NCBI GenBank assembly: GCA_947457745.1
Contig: CANGWT010000080.1
Coordinates: 1 to 7,360 of the forward strand
Direction of reading: 5' to 3'
DNA: 7,360 nt
Source of the DNA: Burkholderiaceae bacterium
GTDB lineage: Bacteria; Pseudomonadota; Gammaproteobacteria; Burkholderiales; Burkholderiaceae
Positions 1 through 7,360 of this stretch are shown one piece after another (positions within the stretch are counted from its first letter, which is position 1; each line of letters begins with the position of its first letter). The notes under the pieces were generated by a model. That model was not told the origin of the DNA. It did no database searches and was given only the letters and a program-made list of their open reading frames with translations. The translations under genes were made by a program, and so were the position numbers.

Positions 1-80
1 CGTTAGCCATCACCCTTCCCTATGGAGTCCGGACTTTCCTCCCCCTCAATAAAGAGGCGGCGATTGCCCAATTGACTCTG
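1..80 (-). ncRNA. rnpB: RNase P RNA (M1 RNA), 5' part only, cut by the left edge
   Basis: This is the catalytic RNA of ribonuclease P, which removes the 5' leader from tRNA precursors together with the RnpA protein. Read on the minus strand, positions 43-19 carry the near-universal bacterial core GAGGAAAGTCCGGACTCCAT, followed by AGGG and GGGTGATGGCTAACG. That tail matches the betaproteobacterial P7/P8 region as I recall it from Ralstonia/Alcaligenes (GGCUAAC). Just 5' of the core, CCTC and GAGG (57-54 and 47-44) can pair around a 6-base loop, as a short P3 helix. The 5' end near 79-80 is estimated by alignment from memory: the distance to P3 is the same 22 bases as in the Alcaligenes RNA. 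The remaining three quarters or so of the RNA lies beyond the window. The identity is firm; the exact 5' end is not. Confidence 0.93.
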
Positions 81-119
81 CGCCTGCAGTCTAACGCAGT
101 CGCAGAAATTTAACCTGAA
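81..119 (-). promoter_or_regulatory. Possible rnpB promoter
   Basis: On the minus strand a hexamer TAGACT (93-88) keeps the important TA...T positions of a sigma-70 -10 box. It sits 7 bases before the estimated 5' end of rnpB. The bases between it and the start are G+C-rich (GCAGGCGC), as is common at promoters of stable RNAs. No good -35 box is visible: TTCAGG at 119-114 is a weak match with a long 20-base spacer. The gene needs a promoter somewhere between pyrC and its 5' end, or read-through from the operon, and this is the best candidate by position. It is an inference from spacing, not a strong motif match. Confidence 0.35.
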
Positions 120-145
120 AAAGAATAGCGAAACTCTTAACTAGC

Positions 146-1204
146 TTAAGCCAGAGTCCAAGCGATAGTTTCACCTGCACGCAGCGGCACAATTGTGTCA
201 TCACCCAAAGGAAGCTCTGCAGGAATATTTTGTGCCTGCTTCACCAAAGTGACTTTCTTAGTATTGCGAGGCAATAGATAAAAATCTGGGCCAAAGAAAC
301 TAGCGAAGCCCTCAAGTTTGTCCAACTTAGCAACACTCTCAAATGCCTCAGCATATAAACCTAAGGCATTGAAAGCGCTGTAGCAACCAGCACAACCACA
401 AGCAGCTTCTTTCGCACCCTTGGCGTGGGGGGCACTATCGGTGCCCAAGAAAAACCTGGGGCTACCACTTGTTGCAAGCTCTAATAGGGCAATACGATGC
501 TCTTCACGCTTGAGTACTGGCAAGCAATAGTTATGCGGACGAATGCCGCCAGAAAAAATCGCATTACGATTCATTAATAAATGTTGCGGAGTAATCGTGG
601 CAGCTATATTGTTTTTTCCAGCAGTATGCGCATCACGCACATAGTACGCAGCTTGCTTAGTAGTGATGTGCTCAAACACAATCTTGAGCTCAGGAAAATC
701 TTTACGCAAAGGTTCGAGTACTTGATCAATAAAAGCCGCCTCACGATCAAAGATATCAATGTGAGCACTGGTCACCTCACCATGCACTAACAAGGGCATA
801 CCGACGGCCTGCATTACTTCAAGTGCACCATAACAACGCTTGATATCACTCACACCTGCATCACTATTGGTTGTCGCTCCTGCAGGGTAAAGCTTAAATC
901 CAACAATGCCGACATCCTTTGCTTTACGCACCTCATCCGCAGAAGTGTTATCCGTGAGATACAAGGTCATTAACGGTGTAAAGCTAGTTATACCCAAAGA
1001 TTGAAGGTTGGCTTCAATGCGACCACGATACGCATTTGCTAAATCAACCGTAGTCACTGGAGGCTTCAAATTTGGCATGATGATGGCACGCGCAAATTGG
1101 CGCGTAGTATCCGCCAATACGTCTCGCATCACTTCACCATCACGAATATGCAAATGCCAGTCATCCGGCTGAATCAGTTGAATTTGTGTTGGGCTATTGG
1201 ACAT
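146..1204 (-). CDS. pyrC: Dihydroorotase, PyrC (class II, E. coli type)
   Basis: This cytosolic zinc enzyme catalyses the reversible cyclisation of N-carbamoyl-L-aspartate to dihydroorotate, the third step of de novo pyrimidine synthesis. The 352 residues match the full length of the E. coli-type enzyme (about 348). The amidohydrolase metal site is complete: DWHLHIRDG with H17 and H19, the lysine expected to be carboxylated in [13 protein letters not shown] (K104), H141 in VHGE, H179 in FEHITT, and catalytic D256 in GTDSAPH. The CGCAGC cysteine cluster (269-274) and the substrate-loop region [11 protein letters not shown] (219-229) are also as in E. coli PyrC. The ATG start lies 2 bases after the stop of the glycerate kinase gene. 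No good Shine-Dalgarno sequence precedes it, so translational coupling to the upstream gene is likely. It is the last gene of the operon; rnpB follows about 65 bases later. Confidence 0.97.
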   Translation of the reverse strand: MSNSPTQIQLIQPDDWHLHIRDGEVMRDVLADTTRQFARAIIMPNLKPPVTTVDLANAYRGRIEANLQSLGITSFTPLMTLYLTDNTSADEVRKAKDVGIVGFKLYPAGATTNSDAGVSDIKRCYGALEVMQAVGMPLLVHGEVTSAHIDIFDREAAFIDQVLEPLRKDFPELKIVFEHITTKQAAYYVRDAHTAGKNNIAATITPQHLLMNRNAIFSGGIRPHNYCLPVLKREEHRIALLELATSGSPRFFLGTDSAPHAKGAKEAACGCAGCYSAFNALGLYAEAFESVAKLDKLEGFASFFGPDFYLLPRNTKKVTLVKQAQNIPAELPLGDDTIVPLRAGETIAWTLA

Positions 1205-1206
1205 AA

Positions 1207-2529
1207 TTATTTACCAAACAAGATGATGCGGAAATCGTTCACGTTTGTCAGTGTAGGGCCAGTTTCCACCAAAGCATCTAATTGCGCAAAAAAACCAAAG
1301 CAATCGTGCTGCTCTAAGTGCTGTGCAGGAATTAGGCTTTGCTTATGAGCAGCCTGGCGAATCGCAGGGGTAAACCACGCACCAGCATTCTTTTCGCTAC
1401 CATCGATACCATCGGTATCTGCAGCCAAAGCAGAGATGTTTGGCAGATCTGTTGATGCCGAAAAGAGTGACAGTAGATATTCGCTACAGCGCCCACCACG
1501 ACCTTTGATGTCATTAGGAATAGTTACCGTGCACTCGCCACCCGAGATCAGGGCGATTGGTCCCTTAGCCTTAGTCGATAAATACTGGCGCACCAAGACA
1601 GCTTGCTCTATACCTACCTCTTGAGCTTCCCCGGTAATGGTGTCACCCAAAATCACCGGTTCATAACCTTGTGTGCGGACGTATTCCGCTGCAGCCTCAA
1701 GACTCTTGTAGGCTGTAGCAATGACATGGTTTTTTACTTGGGCATCTTGTAAATCATCCACCTTTAAAGTCTCTGGAACTTTACCGGCAATACCACGCTG
1801 CAAATGGTTTAAAACAGACTCTGGAATAGAGTTAGAACTTAAGTGATGTTTAGCCAAAATATCCAGGGCATCCTGGTAGGTCGAATAATCTGGCGCGCAA
1901 GGTCCACTCGCAATATCTGCAGGAGCATCTCCGGTGACGTCCGAAATCAGCAATGCTTCAACTCGAGCGCCACGTGCAATAGCTAGTCTAGCTAAATTAC
2001 CACCCTGAATCGCTGACAAATGTTTGCGGACGACATTCATCTCTTCGATTGGCGCACCAGAGCGCAAGAGTGCCTCAGTAGTCTTGCGCATATCTTCGAT
2101 GCTAATACCAGTTTGAGGCAAAGTGAGCAAACTTGAACCGCCGCCGGAGATTAAGGCAATCAATACCTCGCCAGCTTGTAATTCACCAACCAAACGATAA
2201 ATTTCTTTAGCGCCATCCATGCCGGCTTGATCAGGCACCGGATGACCCGCCTCAATAATTTGAATATGACTGGTTGGAGAGTGGTGCCCGTATCGAGTTA
2301 ACACTACCCCCTCTAGAGTTGCATTCGGCCAATGACTCTTGGCATGCGACTCTAGGGCAGTTGCCATTGACGCACTCGCTTTGCCTGCGCCCACCACTAA
2401 ACATCTTCCTTTGGGCTCTAAGCCTCGAGGAAAGATCTTACCTAGGTATTCAGGAACAATTTTGCTTGGGTCAGCGACCGCTAAAGCTGCGGCAAAGGCA
2501 TTTTTGAGAATTGTTTCTTGCTGGCTCAT
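1207..2529 (-). CDS. Glycerate 2-kinase, MOFRL family (GckA/TtuD type)
   Basis: The protein is expected to phosphorylate D-glycerate to 2-phosphoglycerate with ATP, feeding glycerate from glyoxylate or tartronate-semialdehyde metabolism into lower glycolysis. At 440 residues it is a full-length member. The N-terminal DUF4147 domain shows VVGAGKAS (45-52, with the conserved lysine K50), SGGGSS (128-133), [15 protein letters not shown] (163-177) and ISDVTGD (195-201). The C-terminal MOFRL domain shows SGGECTVT (329-336), GRGGR (343-347), DTDGIDG (371-377) and the closing [11 protein letters not shown] (423-433). In most relatives I recall, the last motif reads GPTGTNVNDF, so L427 is a small deviation. 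Relatives are sometimes annotated as hydroxypyruvate reductase (TtuD), but the motifs are those of the kinase family. The ATG start is 9 bases after the ABC exporter stop and lacks a clear Shine-Dalgarno sequence. No other glycerate or glyoxylate gene is nearby, so the pathway cannot be read from context. I leave the symbol blank because gckA, ttuD and glxK are used inconsistently. Confidence 0.92.
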   Translation of the reverse strand: MSQQETILKNAFAAALAVADPSKIVPEYLGKIFPRGLEPKGRCLVVGAGKASASMATALESHAKSHWPNATLEGVVLTRYGHHSPTSHIQIIEAGHPVPDQAGMDGAKEIYRLVGELQAGEVLIALISGGGSSLLTLPQTGISIEDMRKTTEALLRSGAPIEEMNVVRKHLSAIQGGNLARLAIARGARVEALLISDVTGDAPADIASGPCAPDYSTYQDALDILAKHHLSSNSIPESVLNHLQRGIAGKVPETLKVDDLQDAQVKNHVIATAYKSLEAAAEYVRTQGYEPVILGDTITGEAQEVGIEQAVLVRQYLSTKAKGPIALISGGECTVTIPNDIKGRGGRCSEYLLSLFSASTDLPNISALAADTDGIDGSEKNAGAWFTPAIRQAAHKQSLIPAQHLEQHDCFGFFAQLDALVETGPTLTNVNDFRIILFGK

Positions 2530-2538
2530 ATAGACATT

Positions 2539-4365
2539 CTAATCAAGAACGATGCGCTCTTGCATTTGCCACATTTCACCATATCGGCCAGCAGCAGCCA
2601 ATAGCTCTGTATGCGTTCCACGCTCCACTATTTGGCCATGGTCCATGACTAAAATTTGATCTGCATGAACAATAGTGGAAAGCCTATGAGCAATAATCAA
2701 AGTCGTACGGTTTTTAGCCAAGCCAAGCAGTTCTTCCTGAAACGCCCGCTCTGTTTTGGAGTCCAGCGCTGATGTTGCCTCATCAAAGATTAACATTGCT
2801 GGCTTTTTAAGTAGGGTGCGTGCAATCGCAACACGCTGCTTCTCACCACCTGACAACTTCAAACCACGCTCGCCTACTTGGGTATCGTAGCCATCCGGGA
2901 GGTTTTTAATAAAACGATCTATCTGCGCAGCTCTAGCAGCCTCATGAACTTCTTCAATCGAGGCATGAGGATTGCCATAGGCAATGTTGTAGCCAATGGT
3001 GTCATTAAATAAAACAGTGTCTTGAGGAACGATACCAATTGCCTTGCGCAAACTCGATTGAGTGACATCCATGATATTTTGCTCATCAATTAAGATCTTG
3101 CCGGTCTGAACATCATAAAAACGAAATAGCAGACGGGCAAGAGTACTCTTACCAGCACCGCTCTGGCCCACCACTGCAGTAATAGTTCCCGCCGGAATAT
3201 TAAAACTGACATCCTTCAAAATCTCACGTTTTGCCTCGTAATGAAACGAGACATTCTCAAAACGAACATCTGGGCCACGGCCTTGATTACTAACGCGCAA
3301 AGGCTGGGCATTGGGCACATCCGCAATCTCCTTCTCCGTATTGAGAAGCGAGAACATACGATCCATGTCTGTCAGTGCTTGCTTAATCTCACGATAAATC
3401 ACACCCAAGAAATTCAGTGGAATATACAACTGAATCATCAGGGTGTTGACCAAAACTAAATCGCCCAGAGTCATAGACCCATCGATCACACCCAAAGTAG
3501 CGCGCCACAGAATCATGATCAGTCCGACAGCAATAATGGCCTGCTGACCAAAATTGAGGAGTGCCAAGGATTTTTGAGACTTAACAGCGGCAGCTTGATA
3601 ACGTACTAGATTTTGATCATAGCGACTGGCTTCAAAGGCTTCATTGCCAAAATACTTTACTGTCTCAAAGTTTAAGAGTGAATCAATTGCTTTCTGATTA
3701 GCTTTGGAATCCATGTCATTCATGGTTCTGCGGAAGTGAGTACGCCATTCCGTCACTACTACTGTAAAGCCAATATACAGAACTAGGGCAATTAGTGTAA
3801 TAGCAGCAAACCAAATGTCGTATGCGTAAGCAAAGTAACCGAGCACTAAGCAAAACTCAATTAAGGTAGGCAGAATGCTGTAAAGCGAATACGAGATCAG
3901 TGACTGAATACCACGTGTACCACGCTCAATATCCCGACTAACTCCACCAGTCTGACGTGCTAAATGAAAGCTCAGTGCGAGTGAGTGCAGGTGCTCAAAC
4001 ACTTGTAGCGCTACTTTACGAACGGCATTTTGAGTAACGCGTGCAAAAAGAGATTCACGTAACTCAGTAAACAAAGAGGCTGATATTCTTAAAAGGCCAT
4101 AGGCTAATATCAATCCAGCTGGAACTGCCAATAATGCCTGGGGCGAATCTGCCTTGATATTGAGAGCATCAATTAATTGCTTCATCAGAATCGGTATGCC
4201 CAGGTTAGTAACCTTGGCAGCAACTAAGCATGTCAGAGCAATCGCAACCCTAAACTTGTATTCCAATAGGTAGGGAAGTAAGTCGCGAATTACCTTCCAA
4301 TCGCTACCCTGTGATGGCTTTGAATCTGCTGCTGAATGATGGTGCCCTGATGAATGTCTCATCAC
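2539..4365 (-). CDS. ATM1-type ABC exporter, fused permease and ATPase (half-transporter)
   Basis: This is an inner-membrane half-transporter that should work as a homodimer. It resembles bacterial and mitochondrial Atm1, which export glutathione disulfide, glutathione-metal complexes or related sulfur compounds. Counting from the GTG, it has a cytoplasmic N-terminus (1-30), about six membrane segments (near 38-60, 82-100, 160-182, 184-204, 271-293 and 300-325), and an ATPase domain with Walker A GQSGAGKST (400-408), Q-loop Q448, signature LSGGEKQR (504-511), Walker B MLIFDEA (524-530, catalytic E529) and H-loop H560. Family marks are ETVKYFGNE (234-242), TEWRTHFRR (205-213) and the N271/Q274 pair in a helix that lines the glutathione pocket in the Novosphingobium protein. 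The 608 residues are full length. The start could be the GTG at 4365 or the ATG that directly follows at 4362. The ATG may be the more natural one; the difference is one residue. The N-terminus is histidine-rich (H4, H8-H10). Substrate is inferred from family only. Confidence 0.94.
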   Translation of the reverse strand: MMRHSSGHHHSAADSKPSQGSDWKVIRDLLPYLLEYKFRVAIALTCLVAAKVTNLGIPILMKQLIDALNIKADSPQALLAVPAGLILAYGLLRISASLFTELRESLFARVTQNAVRKVALQVFEHLHSLALSFHLARQTGGVSRDIERGTRGIQSLISYSLYSILPTLIEFCLVLGYFAYAYDIWFAAITLIALVLYIGFTVVVTEWRTHFRRTMNDMDSKANQKAIDSLLNFETVKYFGNEAFEASRYDQNLVRYQAAAVKSQKSLALLNFGQQAIIAVGLIMILWRATLGVIDGSMTLGDLVLVNTLMIQLYIPLNFLGVIYREIKQALTDMDRMFSLLNTEKEIADVPNAQPLRVSNQGRGPDVRFENVSFHYEAKREILKDVSFNIPAGTITAVVGQSGAGKSTLARLLFRFYDVQTGKILIDEQNIMDVTQSSLRKAIGIVPQDTVLFNDTIGYNIAYGNPHASIEEVHEAARAAQIDRFIKNLPDGYDTQVGERGLKLSGGEKQRVAIARTLLKKPAMLIFDEATSALDSKTERAFQEELLGLAKNRTTLIIAHRLSTIVHADQILVMDHGQIVERGTHTELLAAAGRYGEMWQMQERIVLD

Positions 4366-4371
4366 TCTATC

Positions 4372-4830
4372 TTAGTCAGTTACGCTCTGACGCGCAGAAA
4401 ATAACTTGAGAATTGCTTCACCATTACTGGGGGAGAAGCATTTATTCGCTGCTTCAGCGTGAGGCAGCCATTGATAGGCAACGTGCTCTCTTGGCGCCAA
4501 TCTGACTGAGGTCTCATTTGGAACAAGTAATGAGAACCAATGCTCGGTATTTCTGGTCACTCCAGCGGCGTAGCGGTGACGCCATTGCGGATAAATCTCA
4601 TACTCAATCCGATGATGCAGATCCTGCAAAGAGTACGCCGGAAGAGATTGGACATCAATTCCGGTCTCTTCTAGGACCTCGCGTGCGGCAGCGGCGCCAA
4701 GATCCTCATCGAGGCAATCAATGCTACCAGTAACGGATTGCCAAAAATTGGCTTTATCGGCCCGCTCGATTAGTAAGACCTCCCCATTCGATTTGTAAAT
4801 AACAACTAAAACCGAAATAGGGATTTTCAA
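4372..4830 (-). CDS. nudB: Dihydroneopterin triphosphate diphosphatase (Nudix hydrolase), TTG start
   Basis: The enzyme removes pyrophosphate from 7,8-dihydroneopterin triphosphate, an early cytosolic step of folate synthesis. The protein resembles E. coli NudB along its length: SVLVVIY (6-12), FWQSVTGS (29-36), the Nudix core REVLEETGI (50-58) with metal-binding E54 and E55, WRHRYAAGVTRNTEHWFSL (83-101) and HVAYQWL (116-122). The 152 residues are normal for the family. The spacing between G35 and R50 is one residue longer than the canonical Nudix box. The first codon at 4830-4828 is TTG. The two codons before it are ATC ATC and the next is an in-frame TAG, and the protein contains no other methionine, so an ATG start is impossible. 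Alignment puts the family N-terminus just at KIPISVLVV, which supports TTG. No good Shine-Dalgarno sequence is visible. It lies 22 bases after aspS, an arrangement common in betaproteobacteria. Confidence 0.92.
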   Translation of the reverse strand: MKIPISVLVVIYKSNGEVLLIERADKANFWQSVTGSIDCLDEDLGAAAAREVLEETGIDVQSLPAYSLQDLHHRIEYEIYPQWRHRYAAGVTRNTEHWFSLLVPNETSVRLAPREHVAYQWLPHAEAANKCFSPSNGEAILKLFSARQSVTD

Positions 4831-4852
4831 GATGATCTAAATACTGTCTTAC

Positions 4853-6652
4853 TTAAGCAGTAGGGGTAGCTTGGCGTAACCGAATATGGAGCTCTTTTAG
4901 CTGACGCTCGTCTACTGAGCTAGGAGCCTGAGTAAGCAAGCACTGTGCACGCTGTGTTTTCGGGAAGGCGATCACATCACGAATAGATTCAGCACCGGTC
5001 ATCATCGTGACAATACGATCCAAACCAAATGCGATACCACCGTGTGGAGGCGCGCCGTACTGCAAAGCATCCAATAAGAATCCAAACTTCGCCTGAGCCT
5101 CTTCGACACCAATCTTCAAGGCACGGAATACCTGGCTTTGCACTGCTTCTTGATGGATGCGAACTGAACCACCACCAATCTCACTACCGTTCAGCACCAT
5201 GTCATAAGCTTTAGCTAAACACTTTCCAGGACTCGATTCGAGATACTGCATATGCTCATCTTTAGGGCTAGTGAATGGATGGTGACATGCAACCCAACGG
5301 GCATTGTCTTCATCATATTCAAACATTGGGAAATCAACCACCCACAATGGCTTCCAAGCTTCAGTGGATAGGCCATGCTCTTTGCCCCAAGCAGAGTGAC
5401 CAATCTTGAGACGCAAACCGCCAATCGCATCATTCACTACTTTTTCTTTATCGGCACCGAAGAAAATAATATCGCCATCTTTAGCACCAGTGCGCTTCAA
5501 GATGCCTTCGATAGCAGCATCATGCAAGTTCTTGACGATTGGTGATTGCAAGCCATTACGACCTTCTGCAAGCGAATTCACCTTGATCCACGCCAAACCT
5601 CTAGCACCATAGATCGCTACAAATTGAGTGTAGTCATCAATTTCACTACGGCTAATCTCAGCACCGCCAGGTACGCATAAACCAACTACGCGGCCACCCT
5701 CTTGATTTGCTGCACCAGAAAATACTTTGAAATCAACATCTTTCATTAAATCAGTCAATTCAGTAAATTCAAAATTCACACGCAGATCTGGCTTGTCTGA
5801 ACCAAAGCGTGCCATACCTTCTGAGTAAGGCATAGTTGGAAATGGATTTGGCAACTCCACGTTCATGGTGACTTTAAAAATATGACGAATCATGTTTTCA
5901 AATAACTCACGGATTTCTAGCTCATCCAAGAAAGCTGTTTCACAGTCGATCTGAGTAAATTCAGGCTGACGATCAGCACGTAAATCCTCGTCACGGAAGC
6001 ACTTGGTAATTTGATAGTAACGATCAAAACCTGCCACCATCAACAACTGTTTAAATAACTGCGGAGACTGTGGCAAAGCAAAGAACTGACCATCATGCAC
6101 GCGTGAAGGTACCAAGTAATCGCGCGCACCTTCAGGAGTACTCTTCGTTAACATCGGTGTTTCGATATCGATAAAACCTGCAGAATCAAGATAACGACGA
6201 CATTCCATGGCCACGTTGTAACGTAAACGTAAATTCTTTTGCATTTGTGGGCGACGCAAGTCCAAAACACGGTGAGTTAAGCGAGTAGTCTCAGATAAAT
6301 TCTCATCTTCCAATTGGAATGGAGGTGTAATGGACGCATTCAAAATCACCAGGCTATGGCAAAGTACTTCAATTTTGCCGCTGACTAAATCATTGTTCTC
6401 AGTACCAACAGGACGTGCACGTACCAAACCTTTAATCTGAATACAAAATTCATTACGAACCTGCTCAGCCAATGCAAACATCTCAGGGCGATCTGGATCG
6501 CAAACTACTTGTACAAAACCTTGGTGATCACGCAGGTCAATAAAGATCACGCCACCGTGGTCACGGCGACGATTAACCCAACCAGCGAGGGTAATCTCTT
6601 GACCAATGAGTGATTCAGTTACCTGACCGCAGGTATGGCTTCGCATCGACAT
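4853..6652 (-). CDS. aspS: Aspartyl-tRNA synthetase, probably non-discriminating (Asp/Asn)
   Basis: This cytosolic class II synthetase attaches aspartate to tRNA-Asp. It probably also misacylates tRNA-Asn, for amidation by GatCAB. The domains are complete over 599 residues: an N-terminal OB-fold anticodon-binding domain (about 1-110, with [19 protein letters not shown] at 24-42), motif 1 and the flipping loop (FIDIETPML at 160-168, STPEGARDY at 171-179), QSPQ (195-198), motif 2 ([18 protein letters not shown] at 219-236), a bacterial GAD insertion (about 290-435) and motif 3 (GIAFGLDRI at 539-547). H32 lies where Pseudomonas non-discriminating AspRS has H31; E. coli, whose enzyme is specific for tRNA-Asp, has leucine there. 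The ATG at 6652 is preceded at a good distance by AGGAAA, the best ribosome-binding site in the window; M3 would be a poorer choice. It follows the DUF502 gene by 16 bases. Confidence 0.97.
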   Translation of the reverse strand: MSMRSHTCGQVTESLIGQEITLAGWVNRRRDHGGVIFIDLRDHQGFVQVVCDPDRPEMFALAEQVRNEFCIQIKGLVRARPVGTENNDLVSGKIEVLCHSLVILNASITPPFQLEDENLSETTRLTHRVLDLRRPQMQKNLRLRYNVAMECRRYLDSAGFIDIETPMLTKSTPEGARDYLVPSRVHDGQFFALPQSPQLFKQLLMVAGFDRYYQITKCFRDEDLRADRQPEFTQIDCETAFLDELEIRELFENMIRHIFKVTMNVELPNPFPTMPYSEGMARFGSDKPDLRVNFEFTELTDLMKDVDFKVFSGAANQEGGRVVGLCVPGGAEISRSEIDDYTQFVAIYGARGLAWIKVNSLAEGRNGLQSPIVKNLHDAAIEGILKRTGAKDGDIIFFGADKEKVVNDAIGGLRLKIGHSAWGKEHGLSTEAWKPLWVVDFPMFEYDEDNARWVACHHPFTSPKDEHMQYLESSPGKCLAKAYDMVLNGSEIGGGSVRIHQEAVQSQVFRALKIGVEEAQAKFGFLLDALQYGAPPHGGIAFGLDRIVTMMTGAESIRDVIAFPKTQRAQCLLTQAPSSVDERQLKELHIRLRQATPTA

Positions 6653-6657
6653 AACAA

Positions 6658-6663
6658 TTTCCT
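6658..6663 (-). promoter_or_regulatory. Shine-Dalgarno site of aspS
   Basis: The minus strand reads AGGAAA here, five bases before the ATG at 6652 (seven from AGGA). It decides the start in favour of Met1 over the methionine two codons later. It is the only strong ribosome-binding site among the six genes, which fits aspS being the most highly translated member of the operon; that last point is inference. Confidence 0.75.
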
Positions 6664-6668
6664 ATAAA

Positions 6669-7322
6669 TCAAAGATGATGGTTTGACTGAGTAGCAGTCA
6701 AACCAGTTGAACTGGTGGGGGGAACTGATCCCATTGAAACAATATGTTTGAGCGCCTCTTCGACACTCATCTCTAATTCAATGGTGTGCGCACGTGGGAC
6801 AATCATAAAAAATCCAGAGGTTGGATTTGGAGTGGTCGGCAAGAAAACATTAACGTAATCCTCGCCCAACTTAGCAGCAACTTCTTTTGCGGGCATACCA
6901 GTCTGAAATGCAATCGCCCAAGAATCTGCATGGGGATAGCGAATTAATAATGCCTTGCTAAACGCTTGGCCACTGCCAGAAAATAAAGTGGAAGATACTT
7001 GTTGAACACTAGAGTAAATCGATCGCACAATCGGAATGCGATTCATCAAGCGGTTCCACACCTTCATCCACCACTGCCCCGCAAAACTGATTGCGAGGAA
7101 TCCAGTAATCACAATGACTGAAACAACAATCAGAATACCCACACCCGGTAATTCACGGAAATGTTGCAAATCACCGGAAAACTGATTGGGGAATACAGCA
7201 ATAATGGCATGCATTACAGAGCCAAAAACACCGTCGAGCAGACCCAATCCCCATGCAATCACCCAAATGGTGATTGACATCGGTGCCCACACCAGAATGC
7301 CTGCGATAAAGTATTTTTTCAT
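6669..7322 (-). CDS. DUF502 family inner-membrane protein
   Basis: This is a member of the DUF502 family (PF04367), whose molecular function is not established. The 217-residue protein has two clear hydrophobic segments, about 4-26 and 62-82, so it should sit in the inner membrane with a soluble C-terminal part. Family landmarks visible are PGVGILIV (59-66), IPIVRSIYSSVQQV (96-109) and VFLPTTPNPTSGFFMIVP (159-176). The tail after about 198 is low in complexity (PPTSSTGLTATQSNHHL) and probably disordered. In betaproteobacteria this gene commonly lies between an FmdB-type zinc-ribbon gene and aspS, and aspS follows here by 16 bases. An FmdB gene, if present, would begin beyond the right edge. 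The ATG at 7322 opens directly into the first membrane segment. Upstream there is only a weak GGG, 3 bases from the ATG, as ribosome-binding site. Family assignment is firm; the role is unknown. Confidence 0.9.
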   Translation of the reverse strand: MKKYFIAGILVWAPMSITIWVIAWGLGLLDGVFGSVMHAIIAVFPNQFSGDLQHFRELPGVGILIVVSVIVITGFLAISFAGQWWMKVWNRLMNRIPIVRSIYSSVQQVSSTLFSGSGQAFSKALLIRYPHADSWAIAFQTGMPAKEVAAKLGEDYVNVFLPTTPNPTSGFFMIVPRAHTIELEMSVEEALKHIVSMGSVPPTSSTGLTATQSNHHL

Positions 7323-7360
7323 TTGCCCACGCTTACGCTTTGCCTAACCTGGCATTTTAG

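Noticed and set aside
3..113. A plus-strand frame open from the left edge to a TAA at 113, which could look like the 3' end of a gene.
   Set aside because: It lies antisense to the conserved RNase P RNA core, which explains the sequence, and its translation resembles nothing I recognise. A 37-codon open frame at an edge is easily due to chance.
133..157. An imperfect hairpin overlapping the pyrC stop (ACTCT...AGAGT with inner TAA/TTA and a 4-base bulge), with a T-rich stretch downstream on the minus strand.
   Set aside because: The stem is A+T-rich and bulged, and the T-run begins about 9 bases after it. It does not meet the usual shape of an intrinsic terminator, so I do not list it as one.
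581..5612. Several plus-strand open frames of 60-83 codons and two minus-strand ones inside the larger genes.
   Set aside because: Each lies within a gene with full-length homology and intact motifs, lacks a recognisable product, and is best explained as a shadow of the real frame.
7323..7360. Possible 3' end of an upstream minus-strand gene: one frame is open from the right edge and ends in TGA overlapping the DUF502 ATG (ATGA); another ends at a TAG at 7348-7346.
   Set aside because: Only 38 bases are visible, neither peptide is recognisable, and I cannot choose between the frames. An FmdB-type gene is expected there by synteny, but the sequence shown does not prove it.
1..7360. Search by eye for mobile elements, direct repeat arrays, CRISPR, tRNA genes, attachment sites, and toxin-antitoxin or defence genes.
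   Set aside because: Nothing fitting was seen. The window is almost entirely filled by six ordinary genes and part of rnpB, and no unexplained stretch is longer than about 70 bases.

Overview
The window looks like a core-genome segment of a betaproteobacterium in the Burkholderiaceae, most like Polynucleobacter. This is inferred from three things: the gene set (DUF502, then aspS, then nudB), a pyrC followed by rnpB, and protein sequences of betaproteobacterial type at moderate G+C. No database search was possible, so the genus is a judgement from memory.

Every supported gene lies on the minus strand, so transcription runs from the right edge to the left. In transcription order they are: a DUF502 membrane protein (7322-6669), aspartyl-tRNA synthetase aspS (6652-4853), the Nudix hydrolase nudB (4830-4372), an ATM1-type ABC exporter (4365-2539), a MOFRL-family glycerate 2-kinase (2529-1207) and dihydroorotase pyrC (1204-146). 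The 5' part of the RNase P RNA gene rnpB follows at about 80-1 and runs off the left edge. The gaps between the six genes are 16, 22, 6, 9 and 2 bases, with no terminator-like structure in any of them, so they probably form one operon. rnpB is probably transcribed from its own promoter in the roughly 65-base gap after pyrC.

The operon combines housekeeping functions with no single shared pathway: tRNA charging (aspS), folate precursor synthesis (nudB), export of glutathione-type compounds (ABC exporter), glycerate entry into glycolysis (gckA-like) and pyrimidine synthesis (pyrC). There is no stretch over 300 bases without a gene. I see no mobile element, CRISPR array, tRNA, prophage or defence gene, and no convincing new biological system.

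The points most worth a second look are finer ones. AspS carries the sequence signature of the non-discriminating type that also charges tRNA-Asn. nudB has no ATG and no internal methionine, so it must start at TTG (or ATC). The ABC exporter has a histidine-rich N-terminus. The Nudix box of NudB is one residue longer than the canonical pattern.
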